From positions 21,452,116 to 21,516,115 of the forward strand of contig NC_092801.1 in the NCBI RefSeq assembly GCF_918797505.1: a DNA stretch of 64,000 bases, written 5' to 3'. Of the stretch, positions 31,164-41,335 are shown piece after piece. Position numbers and translations under genes: made by a program. The DNA is from Bemisia tabaci. Taxonomy: Eukaryota > Arthropoda > Insecta > Hemiptera > Aleyrodidae. Within the stretch, counting starts at the first letter, position 1. Every line of letters begins with the position of its first letter. Under the pieces are notes generated by a model. It was not told where the DNA came from. It worked only from the letters and a program-made list of their open reading frames with translations, and did not search any database.

Positions 31164-31966
31164 CTGCCGTGCTAAGGAAGAACGCCGTATGAGCATTCGA
31201 GAGTCGCCAAATCTCCCTTGATAAAACATGTGTTTTTGACGACATTCATGCACATTTTTCTTCGGAATGGACCACTAGACAAGGTACGAATTTATGCAAT
31301 CTGATACATATTTCTTAACCAGAATTTCACGTAGAACACGATTCAAACTATGAAAATTACCGAAATCAACTTCTAACGAAGATATTAACGTTTTTATTTC
31401 GCACTGATTACGAGGAATTTGAACTGCCCGCTCACAAGAAACTCAAAGCTCTACGTGAGTCAAATCGCGCACTACAACGGTTTCAGCAAGCTTCTCAATC
31501 GAGCAATGTTCATTTTCCACCGTGTGTTATTCAAACTATTGGTAATTTGCTATAGCTGAGCCAAAGTGTCAAGATTGCAGTTGAAGATTTTTACATCGCA
31601 GAGACTGTCATGATAAACATTTAGCGCGCGATGTGAATCACGTAGAGCATTGAGTTTTCATGAGCGGGTGGTTTGAATTCACGCATCAAGAATCATTAAA
31701 TATCTTCGTCAGGAGTTGATTTTGGTGATTTTCGTTGTGCGTATCGTGTTCTACGTGAAATTTTGGTTGAGAAACATGTATCAGAATGCTGAAATTCGTA
31801 CCTTGTCTAGTGGTTCATTTGCAGATATATTAGATTAAATTGCGTACAAAATTGTCCGAAAATTTTGGGGAAAAATATTTACAATGCTCCTAGTAAATTC
31901 GGTTTTTATCGAAGGGAACTTGGCAACGTCTGAAGGCTCATAAGGCGTTTTTCTTTAGCACGGTAG
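31164..31966 (+). mobile_element. MITE family A, copy 3, carrying a nested element N
   Basis: CTGCCGTGCTAAGGAAGAAC to TTTCTTTAGCACGGTAG, with TSD AGTG at 31160-31163 and 31967-31970. Excluding 31267-31818, the rest aligns with copy 2 at 20146 in order, so the N element entered an existing A copy. Confidence 0.9.
31267..31818 (+). mobile_element. Family N inverted-repeat element, copy 2
   Basis: ATGGACCACTAGACAAGGTA and its inverted right end TACCTTGTCTAGTGGTTCAT. Long subterminal inverted similarity (TTTCTTAACCAGAATTTCAC / GTGAAATTTTGGTTGAGAAA). About 550 bp, no coding frame. It sits inside MITE A3. Confidence 0.85.
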
Positions 31967-32155
31967 AGTGGTCCATTCGTGCGTTGTGTCAAAAGCATAC
32001 TGCTTTTGCGTCGGAAATAAAGGACCACACCACGTGGAGCAGCAGCGCGCGAATGAAAAAGGAAAGTGGATGACGGTGATGTAATTCGTGAGCGGTTACT
32101 ATTCTTCCTCCGGGCGTTTCCGCTCACCGCGTGCATTCGGAGGGTGATGACATAT

Positions 32156-32277
32156 CGTCGCCCCTCTGACGTAAGGGCGTATCTCAATTTCCTCGTGAGC
32201 CCTATCTTACATTTAAATACATGCTTTCCGGGGCTCATACGGAAATCAAGATACGCCCTTACGTCAGAGGAGCGACG
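32156..32277 (+). mobile_element. Small palindromic MITE (family R)
   Basis: CGTCGCCCCTCTGACGTAAG and its inverted form at the right end; arms of about 37 bp, centre about 48 bp. ATAT lies directly outside both ends, a 4-bp TSD. A central GAGCCC/GGGCTC pair resembles family C. Confidence 0.85.
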
Positions 32278-32348
32278 ATATTTGGCGGCGCGGTGTCTTG
32301 CCATCAAGGTGAAGGCCCTCGCCCGTACCGGTTTACTGAACCGCTATG

Positions 32349-33138
32349 CTGCCGTGATGGCGAAGAGAGCCGTAAGTGCAAAATTTTCGAAATCGAGTTT
32401 TCTTCAAAATTCGTCTAAACTCTTTTAGATGAAATTAACGAGACAGCTAAAACAGCAAAATTCATCCTAATTTAATGAAAACGAGACGCATGTGGACGTA
32501 TTTCTATCAAACGGACCTAGCGCCATAGGGTGAGGAAGGCAGAGGGGGGCTTGAATTGGCGGCAGAAGCGGGCGTCCGGCTTATTCCGTCCTATACTCGC
32601 AATGCTTTTCCATGGCGCTTAGGTCCGTTTGACAGAACGCGCTACCCGGGATTCTAAATTCCTTAAAAGGAACTCGAATTGGCGCTTAGTTCCGTTTGAT
32701 AGAAATACGTCCATGTAAAAGCCGTAAGTGCACAAAAAATGACACAGTTTTTTTTCAAGACAGTCGTAGATGCATGAGAGCCAATGAGAACAGTGCTTTC
32801 CAGTAAAGTGCCGCCCTCCTCTGCCAATTTCTGACCTGAAAATGTGTTTTTTGTGCGTCCAAAACACAACCAAGAAAGCATCCAGAAGATAACACTTACG
32901 GCTGTATTGCCTAATAATAACCTAGCATGAAAATGAAAAATACCCTTTTTATGTAACGGAAATAAAATCAGTCGATTTTTAATCATCCATACGATTTCTA
33001 GGAGTCTTCCGGACGATTAGTGGCAATTTGACAAAGAACGGAGGCTTCTTTCAATAAAATGTTCTTGTCAGAAGCTTCTGAGCCCGTTTTCTCAAAACTT
33101 CATTTTTGCACTTACGGCTCTCTTCGTTATCACGGCAG
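32349..33138 (+). mobile_element. MITE family B, copy 2, split by C1
   Basis: Aligns with B1 along its length once 32494-32716 is excluded. TSD TATG at 32345-32348 and 33139-33142. The right TSD is immediately followed by a family A left end (33143). Confidence 0.9.
32494..32712 (+). mobile_element. MITE family C, copy 1, nested in B2
   Basis: GGACGTATTTCTATCAAACG to GTTTGATAGAAATACGTCC. TSD ATGT at 32490-32493 and 32713-32716. The uninterrupted site is in B1 at 8338-8356 (ACGAGACGTATGTAAAAGCC). Confidence 0.93.
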
Positions 33139-33142
33139 TATG

Positions 33143-33215
33143 CTGCCGCGATAAGGAAAAACGCCGTATGAGCCTTCAGACGTTGCCAAAATTTCTCAGA
33201 CAAGTCTCGAATCTA
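33143..33215 (+). mobile_element. MITE family A, left-end fragment
   Basis: CTGCCGCGATAAGGAAAAAC, GCCGTATGAGCC and GTTGCCAAAATTTCTC, then unrelated sequence. It abuts the TSD of B2. Confidence 0.75.
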
Positions 33216-33499
33216 CATTCAATCTAAATCCTCTCTATTCTGATGGAAGCATTTTTAACCCTTTATGGCATAGCGACGTATGACGACGACGGCATGACGA
33301 CGTATTTTCAGGGTTTTTAAAAATTGAATTTTTTCTCTGCGCCGTGATTTTTTCTTCATTAGTTTTTTCCTTTTTTTGAAACTTCGATTGTCTTAACTTT
33401 AAAATTTTGAAAACAAATTTGGTACTCTACTTCTTTATGCAAGATACAAAGTAGATTAAAATCCCCGAGAATCTGAGATCCAAAATTGATTCATGCCAT

Positions 33500-33771
33500 A
33501 GATGGTTAAGACGCTGGACGGGGTGAGGTAGGAAGAGTAAGACGGTCCAAAGGTCGAATCAAAATTCAGGGTAAGGAAAAAGTCGTTAGAGAATATTGTT
33601 TGGCGGGAAATTTTTGTTTGAAACTTCGTTTTGTTATTCTATTAAAATTCTTTGCTCATTAACCGCCAACGGGCGATTTCGACGATTTCGCTGCCCGCGA
33701 AGCGGCTTTAGGGGCCGCGCAGCGCCCCAGGGGTTGAACCGCGCAGCGGTCAGGGGGGCGGAGCCTCCTAG
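33500..33771 (+). mobile_element. Non-autonomous Helitron, 3' part
   Basis: It ends AACCGCGCAGCGGTCAGGG, then GGGCGGAGCCTCCTAG followed by T: the same hairpin-plus-CTAG layout as at 18186. A reversed copy of about 265 bp lies at 48347-48612 (GATTTCGCTGCCCGCGAAGC and the GACGGGGTGAG segment shared). The 5' end is not recognised. Confidence 0.7.
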
Positions 33772-33779
33772 TTCGTGAA

Positions 33780-33925
33780 TATTTTCACGTCGATTTTTCA
33801 GGGAGTTTAGTTCATTATTTGATCCGAAATGTCTGAAAATTTCAAGAGAAAACACTCACGACTTTCTTCAAAATCAACAATTTTCTGAGAGGAAATTTGG
33901 CAACATTCGAATGGTCATGCTCATC
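33780..33925 (+). repeat. MITE family A remnant
   Basis: GAGGAAATTTGGCAACATTC and AATGGTCATGC resemble the right subterminal part of family A; the terminal CGGCAG is missing. Confidence 0.5.
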
Positions 33926-33993
33926 GAATTGATTGACAAATCCGTGAATCTATCGACAAAGCCGCGATCGATCGACAAACCCGTGCATCTATC

Positions 33994-34117
33994 GGACGTA
34001 TTTCTGCCAGACGGAACTATGTGCATTATGACGTGAGCCCTGTTATGCATATATAATCTTATGGGTCCCAGGGCTCATGTCTTTATGCACATAGTTCCGT
34101 TCGGCAGAAATACGTCC
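33994..34117 (+). mobile_element. MITE family C, copy 2 (short form)
   Basis: GGACGTATTTCTGCCAGACG to GTTCGGCAGAAATACGTCC; fully palindromic, 124 bp. Inside, ACATGAGCCC/GGGCTCATGT-type arms. Flanks TATC and TATT. Confidence 0.88.
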
Positions 34118-34524
34118 TATTGACAAATCCGCGAATCGATCGGCACACACGAATAAGTCGACGAATCCGTGCATCGATAGACATATCCGTGAATCGATCA
34201 ACGAATCCAAGCATAGACGGTCAAAGCCGTGAATCATCAATCTTTGAATCGATTAAAATTTTTGACTTTTCAACTCCGTTTGGATGTACTCTGAGGCTTC
34301 TATGACGAACATTTTAGAGCATACCAACTGAATGAACACGGTGTTTTCATTTGAAACCCTACATTAAACGAGGTATATATCTTCGACGAAGATTTTTCCA
34401 CCATCCCGAATTTCTGGGGGGGGGGGGGCGCAGATTATACTATTTACAATTCTGGGGGCCAGCCCCCCCCCTCCCCATGCGAATAAGAAAAAGATTTTCC
34501 AGTGTCCTCTCACGATACAGTTAA
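34118..34524. other. Unassigned sequence with a GAATCGATCG-type word repeat
   Basis: From 33920 to 34250, words such as CCGTGAATCGATCGACAAA recur irregularly on both sides of element C2. Poly-G near 34420 and C-rich near 34465. No gene. Confidence 0.45.
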
Positions 34525-34769
34525 GAGCATTCTACCACAGGTATTCCTAGAGTATATATACCTATACGAGTCGCTTTTACAGCGCTCTTTGGCGCTTTAC
34601 GACGCCTAATCGCCACAAAGCTCGGTCTTCCCACAGGTCATCAGGGAGTTGACACTCCCTCATCTCGTTTAACACCCCCTGTCGCCAACCTCTCACTGGG
34701 CGTCCCCTACGTCTCCTCCCAGGAGGGATTCCTAGAGTTTACTCTAGGAATACCTGCGGTAGAATGCTC
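34525..34769. mobile_element. Palindromic element split by a retrotransposon
   Basis: Left arm GAGCATTCTACCACAGG plus TATTCCTAGAGT (34525-34553) and right arm ACTCTAGGAATACCTGCGG plus TAGAATGCTC (34741-34769) are near-perfect complements. The retrotransposon at 34554-34727 lies in the few-base loop between them. Confidence 0.85.
34554..34727 (-). mobile_element. 3' fragment of the same non-LTR retrotransposon
   Basis: On the minus strand it encodes GRRRRGRPVRGW and LWEDRALWRLGVVKRQRAL followed by a stop, matching the C-terminus of the copy at 22315 (LWEDRHMWRLGVVERQSAL). It ends in a TATA-rich tail. TSD ATTCCTAGAGT, 11 bp, at 34543-34553 and 34728-34738. Heavily 5'-truncated, about 174 bp. 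Confidence 0.92.
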
Positions 34770-35460
34770 CTTCGCACAGACGAGCTTTGCACCTTTGCTT
34801 TGGCCCATCTCCACTTGATGGACGCAGATGGATTTCGTGCCCTGAGAAGATAAAAAACGAAGAACCGAGGAAACAGGAAAGGTAATCGACCTCTATTTTT
34901 GTTTTTTCTCCCTTCGGAACTTCCGCACGAAACGCTTTGTAGAGCGCGCCGTGCCGCGCCGTGGGCAAGTGGTCCTCGATCGGAGTCGAACGGTGAAGCT
35001 GATGCGTTCGTAATCGAGTGAGATAATAAAACTGCCCTAGATCGATCATAAAGTGTACCATTTTTTGTCGAGATTACCTCGCATCGGGAGGAAAAAATCG
35101 GAAACGGCCGAATTTTGAATATCCGAACCGCGATGTCAGTATCAGTAATCATTATACGCGCGACGACACAGGAAAAAAAAACTGGGGGGCTAAAAAAACT
35201 AGCGACCGAGGAAGTTGGCCTTATCTGGTCTCTTTAGCTGCTACCCAGTTACATATATTACCTAATAGCCACGCCGATGATCATTCGTAGGTTAGTGTAG
35301 TGGCATCACATAATGATCAAAACCGATCTATATACGCAATTAGTTATTTCCGGTCTCAAAATTAGAGACTTTAGCTCATCATGACATCATTTTTGGATTG
35401 CATTTTGCCAAAAGGAACCAGAAGCATTCCAATATCGCTAAGATAGTGCAACCTTTTTTT
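34770..35460. other. Unassigned, moderately GC-rich DNA
   Basis: 34770-35110 has two overlapping minus-strand open frames above 100 codons, but neither shows a known motif and they run into the palindrome at 34740. No gene is called. Confidence 0.4.
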
Positions 35461-35466
35461 AACTTG

Positions 35467-35697
35467 CACTGGAAAAAAAAAACACATTGGATCTAGAGTC
35501 CAGACTCTTAAAAACATCGACAAGAAAAAACACTCTTGATTCAATCGGATGTTTGCTTAAATCAACAACCAAGTCTCTTAATCTGAGCGGATTTCCTTTT
35601 GATTTAAGCAAAAATCTGTTTGAATCAAGAGTATTTTTTCTTGTGAATGCTTTCAAGAGTATGGACTCTAGATCCAATCTGTTATTTTTTTCCAGTG
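35467..35697 (+). mobile_element. MITE family M, copy 2
   Basis: CACTGGAAAAAAAAAACACA to TTATTTTTTTCCAGTG. Inverted pairs GGATCTAGAGTCCAGACTC / GAGTATGGACTCTAGATCC. The two halves encode near-identical short frames on opposite strands, a by-product of the palindrome. Confidence 0.9.
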
Positions 35698-36109
35698 CGC
35701 AAATATGAGTTAATCATCGAAACAATTAGGTTCTATATTTACTCCCAAAAACTATAAATTCAATACAAAAATTACTGTTTCAATACGAAAATTACTGTTT
35801 TTGTACAAAAAATACTGTTCACATCTGTCTATTATTTCATTTCTTTCATTGAAAAAAAGAAAGAGAAACAAAAGTCCCATGTCCACATAACTGATTTGCT
35901 TGACATTTGCTTAGAGATCAAGGTTCCTTCATTCTCCGTTTCCTCACTGAATATTTCATGGAACACAATGCGATATGCGCAAGTAATATTAAGATGAGAC
36001 GATACGTTGCCCTAAAAATTACAACGTACTTTTCCGCACCTCAGCGCTGAAGTCTCGGAGGAAACCTTGGAATCGAGGAAATCTTTACTTTCTTGAAAAT
36101 TTAGCTTAA

Positions 36110-36525
36110 CACCGTGCGATATGCTCAACGAATATGCAACAATGCGTTGCTGCAGAAATATGGTTTACTTTTCTACGTCTGCGTTAAAGTCTCCAGGGAA
36201 AGTTATGTGAAGAAACTGACGGAGAAACGGAGTATCTCCTTAGCAATACACCGTGCGATGCGCAACGAATATGCAACAATGCGTTGCTGCAGAAATATGG
36301 TTTACTTTTCTACGTCTGCGTTAAAGTCTCCAGGGAAAGATATGTGAAGAAACTGACGGAGAAACGGAGTATCTCCTCAGCAATACACCGTGCGAAATGC
36401 GCAACGAATATGCAACAATGCGTTGCTGCAGAAATATGGTTAACTTTTCTACGTCTGCGTTAAAGTCTCCAGGGAAAGATATGTGAAGAAACTAAAACAA
36501 ACGGAGTTTCTCCTTGGCAATACAA
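36110..36525 (+). repeat. Three tandem ~138-bp repeats
   Basis: CACCGTGCGA begins units at 36110, 36249 and 36386. Each holds AACGAATATGCAACAATGCG, TTGCTGCAGAAATATGG, TTTCTACGTCTGCGTTAAAG and GAAACTGACGGAGAAACGGA. A worn relative may begin near 35967. The short open frames through it are not maintained and it is not called a gene. Confidence 0.93.
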
Positions 36526-36537
36526 AATAGATATATA

Positions 36538-36713
36538 CAGTGGTGATTCTCGCGAGGCATAAATGACCGATTATCGATATTTCTCTTTTTGAAGCTATGG
36601 TTAAGAATCAATTATTAAGGTGTTCATTGCGAACACCCTGTTTATCGCTCCTTTCTCCACAGGATTAAATGGCAGATCAAACAATATATATCGCAAAGCA
36701 CGCCACGCCACTG
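36538..36713 (+). mobile_element. hAT-type MITE, family D, copy 3
   Basis: CAGTGGTGATTCTCGCGAGG to AGCACGCCACGCCACTG; internal GGTGTTCATTGCGAACACCC. The TSD is not clear. Confidence 0.8.
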
Positions 36714-37078
36714 CTGGCAAGTTGGTATACTGAGTGCTTCCATTGAAATGTATGTGAAACAATCTATATCGAGTCAAGCTGCCTCACACCAAGAATCAAC
36801 TATTTACAGGGTGATTCATAAGTTTAGCGCACGATTAGTTCACCAGCACCAGACATTGCCCCTGTGACTATTGAAAATTAAAAATTTTTTGAGTGCTCCT
36901 AAGTCATGAGAAACATTTCTGGGGACCCAAAAAATTTGAAAGGGACCACCCTGGAAACGGGCAAGAATGTTAGGGGTTACGGGGGTGGTGCGAGACTTTT
37001 GAAATAACCTGCATGAGTTAAGGGGAGTAGGTAGTCCCTATCCTCACCATTTGAACTATACTGATGCTAAAGTCCACT

Positions 37079-37333
37079 CTGCCGTGTTAAAAAAGAACGC
37101 CGCATGAACATTCGAGAGTTGCCAAATTTCCTTCGATAAAATGTTCATCGTTGAGGAAAATTATGAATATATTTCCTTGGATTTTCAGTAGTTTTAGATC
37201 AAATTACAAAAAAAAAAAATTATCTGAGAAAGTGGTAGACAGATATTAAAAAACCTTCCTAAAAATTAGCGATTTGCCAGGGGAAACTTGGCAACGCTGA
37301 AGGTTCATACGGCGTTTTTCCTCAGCTTGGCAG
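37079..37333 (+). mobile_element. MITE family A, copy 4
   Basis: CTGCCGTGTTAAAAAAGAAC to TTTCCTCAGCTTGGCAG. TSD CACT at 37075-37078 and 37334-37337. Confidence 0.88.
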
Positions 37334-37901
37334 CACTGTTCGCAGGTTCTACCCGGTGGATTTTCAAAACAAAAATGTTGTTTGGTTTCATAGACTTTGA
37401 TACAGCTTTGGACGAGACGATTTTGGAAGATTGTATCAATTGAAATTTTCATGAATTTTTAAATCTTCAACTTTTTCTTCCTTTTGAGGAACAATAAGAA
37501 CATATCCTCTCGTCTGTAGTTGGAAAAAAAGTAAAGAAGAACAAAAAAGTTTTGAGAATCCATCCATTAGATCTTTAGAAAAGTGTACCTTAAGGTCGAA
37601 AAACATGGTTTTGAGAAAACCCTGTTTAAAGTTTTGAACTCACGTGAGGGTTGTATTACTCCGTCCGTCACAAAACGGCACGTAACTTGTATTTAATAAT
37701 GACCAGATTTTAAAAATTTCGGATTTAAAAGCGTATATGCAGAAATCGCTTTGAACAAAAAACCGAAAGAAATTTTTTTTGAAAAAAAAAAAAAAAAAAA
37801 AAAAATCACTGCCGACTCCCCTTAATTTTGAAAGTTTCCGATATGCTCAACGTGCTCTACGTACAATTTCTATCGGGAAAAGAAATCTTGTGTTGCCTAA
37901 A

Positions 37902-38409
37902 TGGAAAATTTGCAGGTGTTTAATTTTTAAACATTTCGTGTTAAAGTGGAAACTACTGAGTAAACTGAACACGAGAATACCTTTAGTTCATAAATTGAAC
38001 AATTATTGGAGGAGATATGACAAAATGATTTGCTCCGCTAAAATACATGCGTTTCAATTGGAAATTCCGCCAGATGACGTCACTAGGCGGTGCATTTTCT
38101 CAGTTCCAAATCTATTTACATACTGTTTCCCATTTTATAATAAAGTTATTAAAAATACTGTGGATCCGCTCATTGGCGGATCCAGCAAATTGGCAACATT
38201 GTCTCTTCTCCATTAAAACCTATGGAAAAGAATCGATTCTTGGAGGGGCCAGGTGCTCTTAGAAGAATCGATTATTTAGCATAGGTTTAAATGGAAGAAA
38301 TCCGCTGTTGCCAAATTGCTGGATCCGCCTCTGGATCCGATCTTCAAGCGTTCTCAAATGAAGCGTCAAAAAATTTGCGTGCAAATTCTCCATTTTTATT
38401 CCATCAATC
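37902..38409 (+). repeat. Repeat family L, split by MITE F2
   Basis: TGGAAAATTTGCAGGTG, GAGTAAACTGAACACGAGAA, CCGCCAGATGACGTCACTAG and TTGCGTGCAAATTC occur in the same order at 55950-56245. 38163-38341 interrupts it. A 145-codon frame here starts in a poly-A run and is not a gene. Confidence 0.75.
38171..38333 (+). mobile_element. hAT-type MITE, family F, copy 2
   Basis: CATTGGCGGATCCAGCAAAT to AATTGCTGGATCCGCCTCTG. TSD GATCCGCT (38163-38170) and GATCCGAT (38334-38341), one mismatch. Inserted in repeat L. Confidence 0.88.
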
Positions 38410-38782
38410 GGACGTATTTCTGCCTAACGGAACCAGAGACCGGTGGGAAAGAAGGGTCGTGCTCGTTAGGTGAGGACCTTAGGAATAAAAGGGAATTATA
38501 AAGGGCCAGCGACGTCAGCGGTGACAGATTCGGTATCGGGATCTACGTCCGGCGTCTATAATTCATGAGCCCTGTTCACAACGCGTTTATTACATGCCCA
38601 CGGCTCATGAGTGCCGCATACAGTTGGCACTTAGTTCCGTTTGGTAGAATGTAAAATCCCGCTTTTCCATTTCCACGAGGGGAATCACGCCCACATTTTC
38701 ATTGTTTCTTATGCAGCTTATTAGAGCACACCCCATCTTTCCCACTCGTCTATAGGTAGTTTCGTTCAGCAGAAATACGTCC
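38410..38782 (+). mobile_element. MITE family C, copy 3 (long form)
   Basis: GGACGTATTTCTGCCTAACG to CAGCAGAAATACGTCC. Longer than C2, with an inner ATTCTACCAAACGGAACTA-type subrepeat (reversed near 38632) and CATGAGCCCTG / CGGCTCATGAG arms. Flanks AATC and AATT. Confidence 0.82.
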
Positions 38783-39118
38783 AATTGGTGCATTTCTTCC
38801 TGCAAACAGAGACTTATCTTAAAATTTTGATAAAATATAAATAGAACCAAATAAGACACCAAAAACAAATATCTCGATACTCCTTCGATAAAATTATCAG
38901 TATGTCTTTTCATTCACCTACCAAAAATTTTAATGACAAAAATAAATATTTGTAAATAAAAATAAATTGATAGTAAAGAAATTAAGATTATTAATTAATC
39001 TAATCATAAATTCAAAACTGAAGTACCAAAGATAATTAACTACTACTCATTTAATTGTAGATCCAAGAAAATGAGGAAATCCAGCAATTCGTAGACTATA
39101 GACCAATACTGCCGTGCT

Positions 39119-39360
39119 AAGGAAAAACGCCGTGAGAACCTTCACGCGTTGCCGAATTTCCTTTGACAAAACACAAATTTCCTGGTAAACTTATGGTATT
39201 TTTCTTATAATTTTTCGGATTATTTTGTTCGCAATTTCACTCAAAGTTTCTGAAAATATCAAGGAAAAGTATTCATTAACTACCTTAAAAATGAACGTTT
39301 CACGGAAGGAAATTTGGCAACTCTCTAATGTTCATACGGCGTTCTTCCTTAGCACGACAG
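39119..39360 (+). mobile_element. MITE family A, copy 5
   Basis: CTGCCGTGCTAAGGAAAAAC to TCTTCCTTAGCACGACAG. TSD AATA at 39115-39118 and 39361-39364. Confidence 0.92.
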
Positions 39361-39404
39361 AATACTATTAGCTTTTTAAGCAAAATAAAAGAACAACTTA
39401 ATTT

Positions 39405-39458
39405 GGGGAAAAGGCTGCGAAAAAACAACAAAGTTGTTTTTTGCAGCCTCTTCCCTAA
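39405..39458. repeat. Perfect-stem hairpin
   Basis: GGCTGCGAAAAAACAAC and GTTGTTTTTTGCAGCC pair across a 3-base AAA loop; GGGGAAAA and CTTCCC extend the stem imperfectly. It is just downstream of MITE A5. It could be a small MITE remnant or an RNA hairpin; no polymerase signals are clear. Confidence 0.6.
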
Positions 39459-39902
39459 ATCAAGTTTTTCCTTTATGATGTGTATGTTGGCTGATTAAGT
39501 TGTTTTTCATTTTTAAGAAAAAGAAGGGGGGAGGACGGGGAACAAGGCTGAAATACACAATTAAAAAAACGGAGACGTTTCGAGTCATTTTCAGTCGAAA
39601 TATAATAAAAAAAAGATTTAAAAAAAAACTAATGAAAACCTGAGCCCCACATGGTGGTGGCCGGGATCTGAGAAAATGTATGCTTTTTAATCAAATCTAT
39701 CATGCTAAGTTTAAACTGATCAATGTAAAAAAAGGCCCACATGACTGGTTCACTGGACATTTGCTCTAGCAAGGGGGACCGCGGCATTTGGAGCCGCGGT
39801 GGAGGGGGGCTTCCGCGCCGCTCGATAGATAAACCCCCGATCGGTTGCGTCCCCACTAGTTCCGCTCGCTCCGTCCACCACACCGCACCGCACCGTCCGA
39901 AA

Positions 39903-40544
39903 ATGAGGGTCCTCAGTGTTTTAGTGTCCAGTTTCGCGTGTCTCCTCGTCGTTCACGCCGAGCACGAGGGCGGCAACAAGACGAAGCGCAGCCACTACGG
40001 GGACCTCGGCGGCGAGGGCCTCGATTTCGGGCACGGGCACGAGACCATCAAGGAGACCGTCCACGTGGAAACGGTCCCGATCCCCGTCGACCGCCCGTAC
40101 CCCGTCCACGTACCGGTCCCCTACCCGGTCGAAAAACACGTGCCGGTCCCGTACACCGTGGAGAAACACCTCCCGGTCCCGATCAAAGTGCCGATCCCGC
40201 ATCTCACGGTGGTGAGGTACGTCAAGAAACACGTGCACGTCCCGTACCCGGTCTACATCAAGAAACACGTGCACGTGCCGTACCCGGTCGAGAAGCTCGT
40301 CCACGTGCCGGTCAAGGTGCCCGTCCACGTGCCGTACCCCGTCGAGAAACCGGTGCCGTACCCGGTCGAGGTGCCGGTCAAGGAGCCCTACGCTGTTTCC
40401 GTCCCGGTTGAGAAGCCGGTCTACGTCCCGGTCAAGACCCACGAGCACGAACAGGAGCATGGATATGGGGATTTGGCGCACTACGAGAGCAGCCACAACT
40501 ACGACTCCAACGGCTGGAGTGCTGTTGGAGGACACGGCTGGTGA
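39903..40544 (+). CDS. Secreted proline/valine-repeat cuticle-type protein
   Basis: 213 residues. Residues 1-19 (MRVLSVLVSSFACLLVVHA) form a typical signal peptide, cleaved before EHEGG. Residues 55-185 are a low-complexity array of [VP]-P-[YV]-[PV] units, PYPVEKHVPVPY-like, with KKHVHVPYPV blocks. The C-terminus is rich in H, Y, S and G. This composition fits insect low-complexity cuticular proteins, which are exported to the exoskeleton; no chitin-binding RR domain is visible. The ATG at 39903 (GAAAATGA context) was chosen over an in-frame ATG 54 codons upstream because it starts the signal peptide. Codon third positions are strongly C/G, unlike the AT-rich surroundings. CTG-GTGAGC at the stop (40539-40546) is a strong splice-donor match, so the last residues may differ if it is spliced. 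No AATAAA was seen within 350 bp downstream. Confidence 0.88.
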   Translation: MRVLSVLVSSFACLLVVHAEHEGGNKTKRSHYGDLGGEGLDFGHGHETIKETVHVETVPIPVDRPYPVHVPVPYPVEKHVPVPYTVEKHLPVPIKVPIPHLTVVRYVKKHVHVPYPVYIKKHVHVPYPVEKLVHVPVKVPVHVPYPVEKPVPYPVEVPVKEPYAVSVPVEKPVYVPVKTHEHEQEHGYGDLAHYESSHNYDSNGWSAVGGHGW

Positions 40545-40895
40545 GCAGGCTGGTTGTCGCTTCGGGACCTGGAGTTGCAGACCCGAGGGACGAGGGTCGC
40601 CGGAGACAATCACGCAGGGATCCTACGACAAGAATGGTCGATCTCACGGTTGTTACTGGGTTCATTTCCGGCAAGTACGACGCGTTCCTTTGAAAATCTG
40701 TATAGGAGAATGTTTCGTACCCGTTTAATAGATCGTATTCGATAGCAGGTGAGCAGGTGATAGCATATTCAAGCAGGTGAGATTGTATCGATATCGATTG
40801 GTTCAACATGTGACCGTAGCCTCAAAAGTCAATTGAGTGATCTGAGGGAATGGGTTTATAGAGATAGTTTTTTTTTTATTCTTATGAGTATTTAA

Positions 40896-41335
40896 GGTGA
40901 TTCGACGGAAGCTATTTTTTGTGTCATAGTGACGTGCGATATATCACATCAATTCGTTCCATAATTACAGCTACTTGTCATTTTGTTCAAATTTTAAGAT
41001 CACACTCCTGTTGTCAGGGGACTGCAGAATTCATACACCAATTTTGACGGACGAAGTCAACGTAGTAAAGGCGTGGTTTCTTTAGAGGAAAAATATCGCA
41101 TTCGAGTGCAGTTTCGATATCACTATCGAATCCGATATTTTTCCTCTAAAAAAACCACGCCTTTATTACGCTGAATTTGTTTGTCAAAATTGATAATGTG
41201 AATTTTTCAGTCTCCTGACAACAGAATTTCGATCTCAAAATTTGAGAAATATGACGAGTAGCTGAAAAATGGAACCAATCGATGCGATACATCGCATGTC
41301 GTGTTGACACAAAATATAGCGTCCATCGAATCGCC
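40896..41335. mobile_element. Palindromic MITE with TTAA target duplication
   Basis: TTAA at 40892-40895 and 41336-41339. Inverted repeat GGTGATTCGACGG / CCATCGAATCGCC. Inverted similarity extends across the whole 440 bp (CTTGTCATTTTG..., CCTGTTGTCAGGGGACTG, TAGTAAAGGCGTGGTTTCTT and its complement), with GAGGAAAAATATCG arms around the centre. A TTAA duplication is the hallmark of piggyBac and Kolobok groups. Confidence 0.9.

Noticed and set aside
34739..35152. Minus-strand frames of 105 and 137 codons
   Set aside because: Two overlapping frames in different phases, no motif, starting in a palindromic element; chance opening in GC-richer DNA is more likely.
37779..38216. 145-codon frame starting with a lysine run
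   Set aside because: It starts in a poly-A stretch and runs through repeat family L, which occurs again at 55950-56245 without keeping the frame.
39921..40613. Minus-strand 230-codon frame opposite the cuticle-type gene
   Set aside because: It is a shadow of the repetitive GC-rich coding strand (Val/Asp/Arg-rich mirror of the PYPV repeats).
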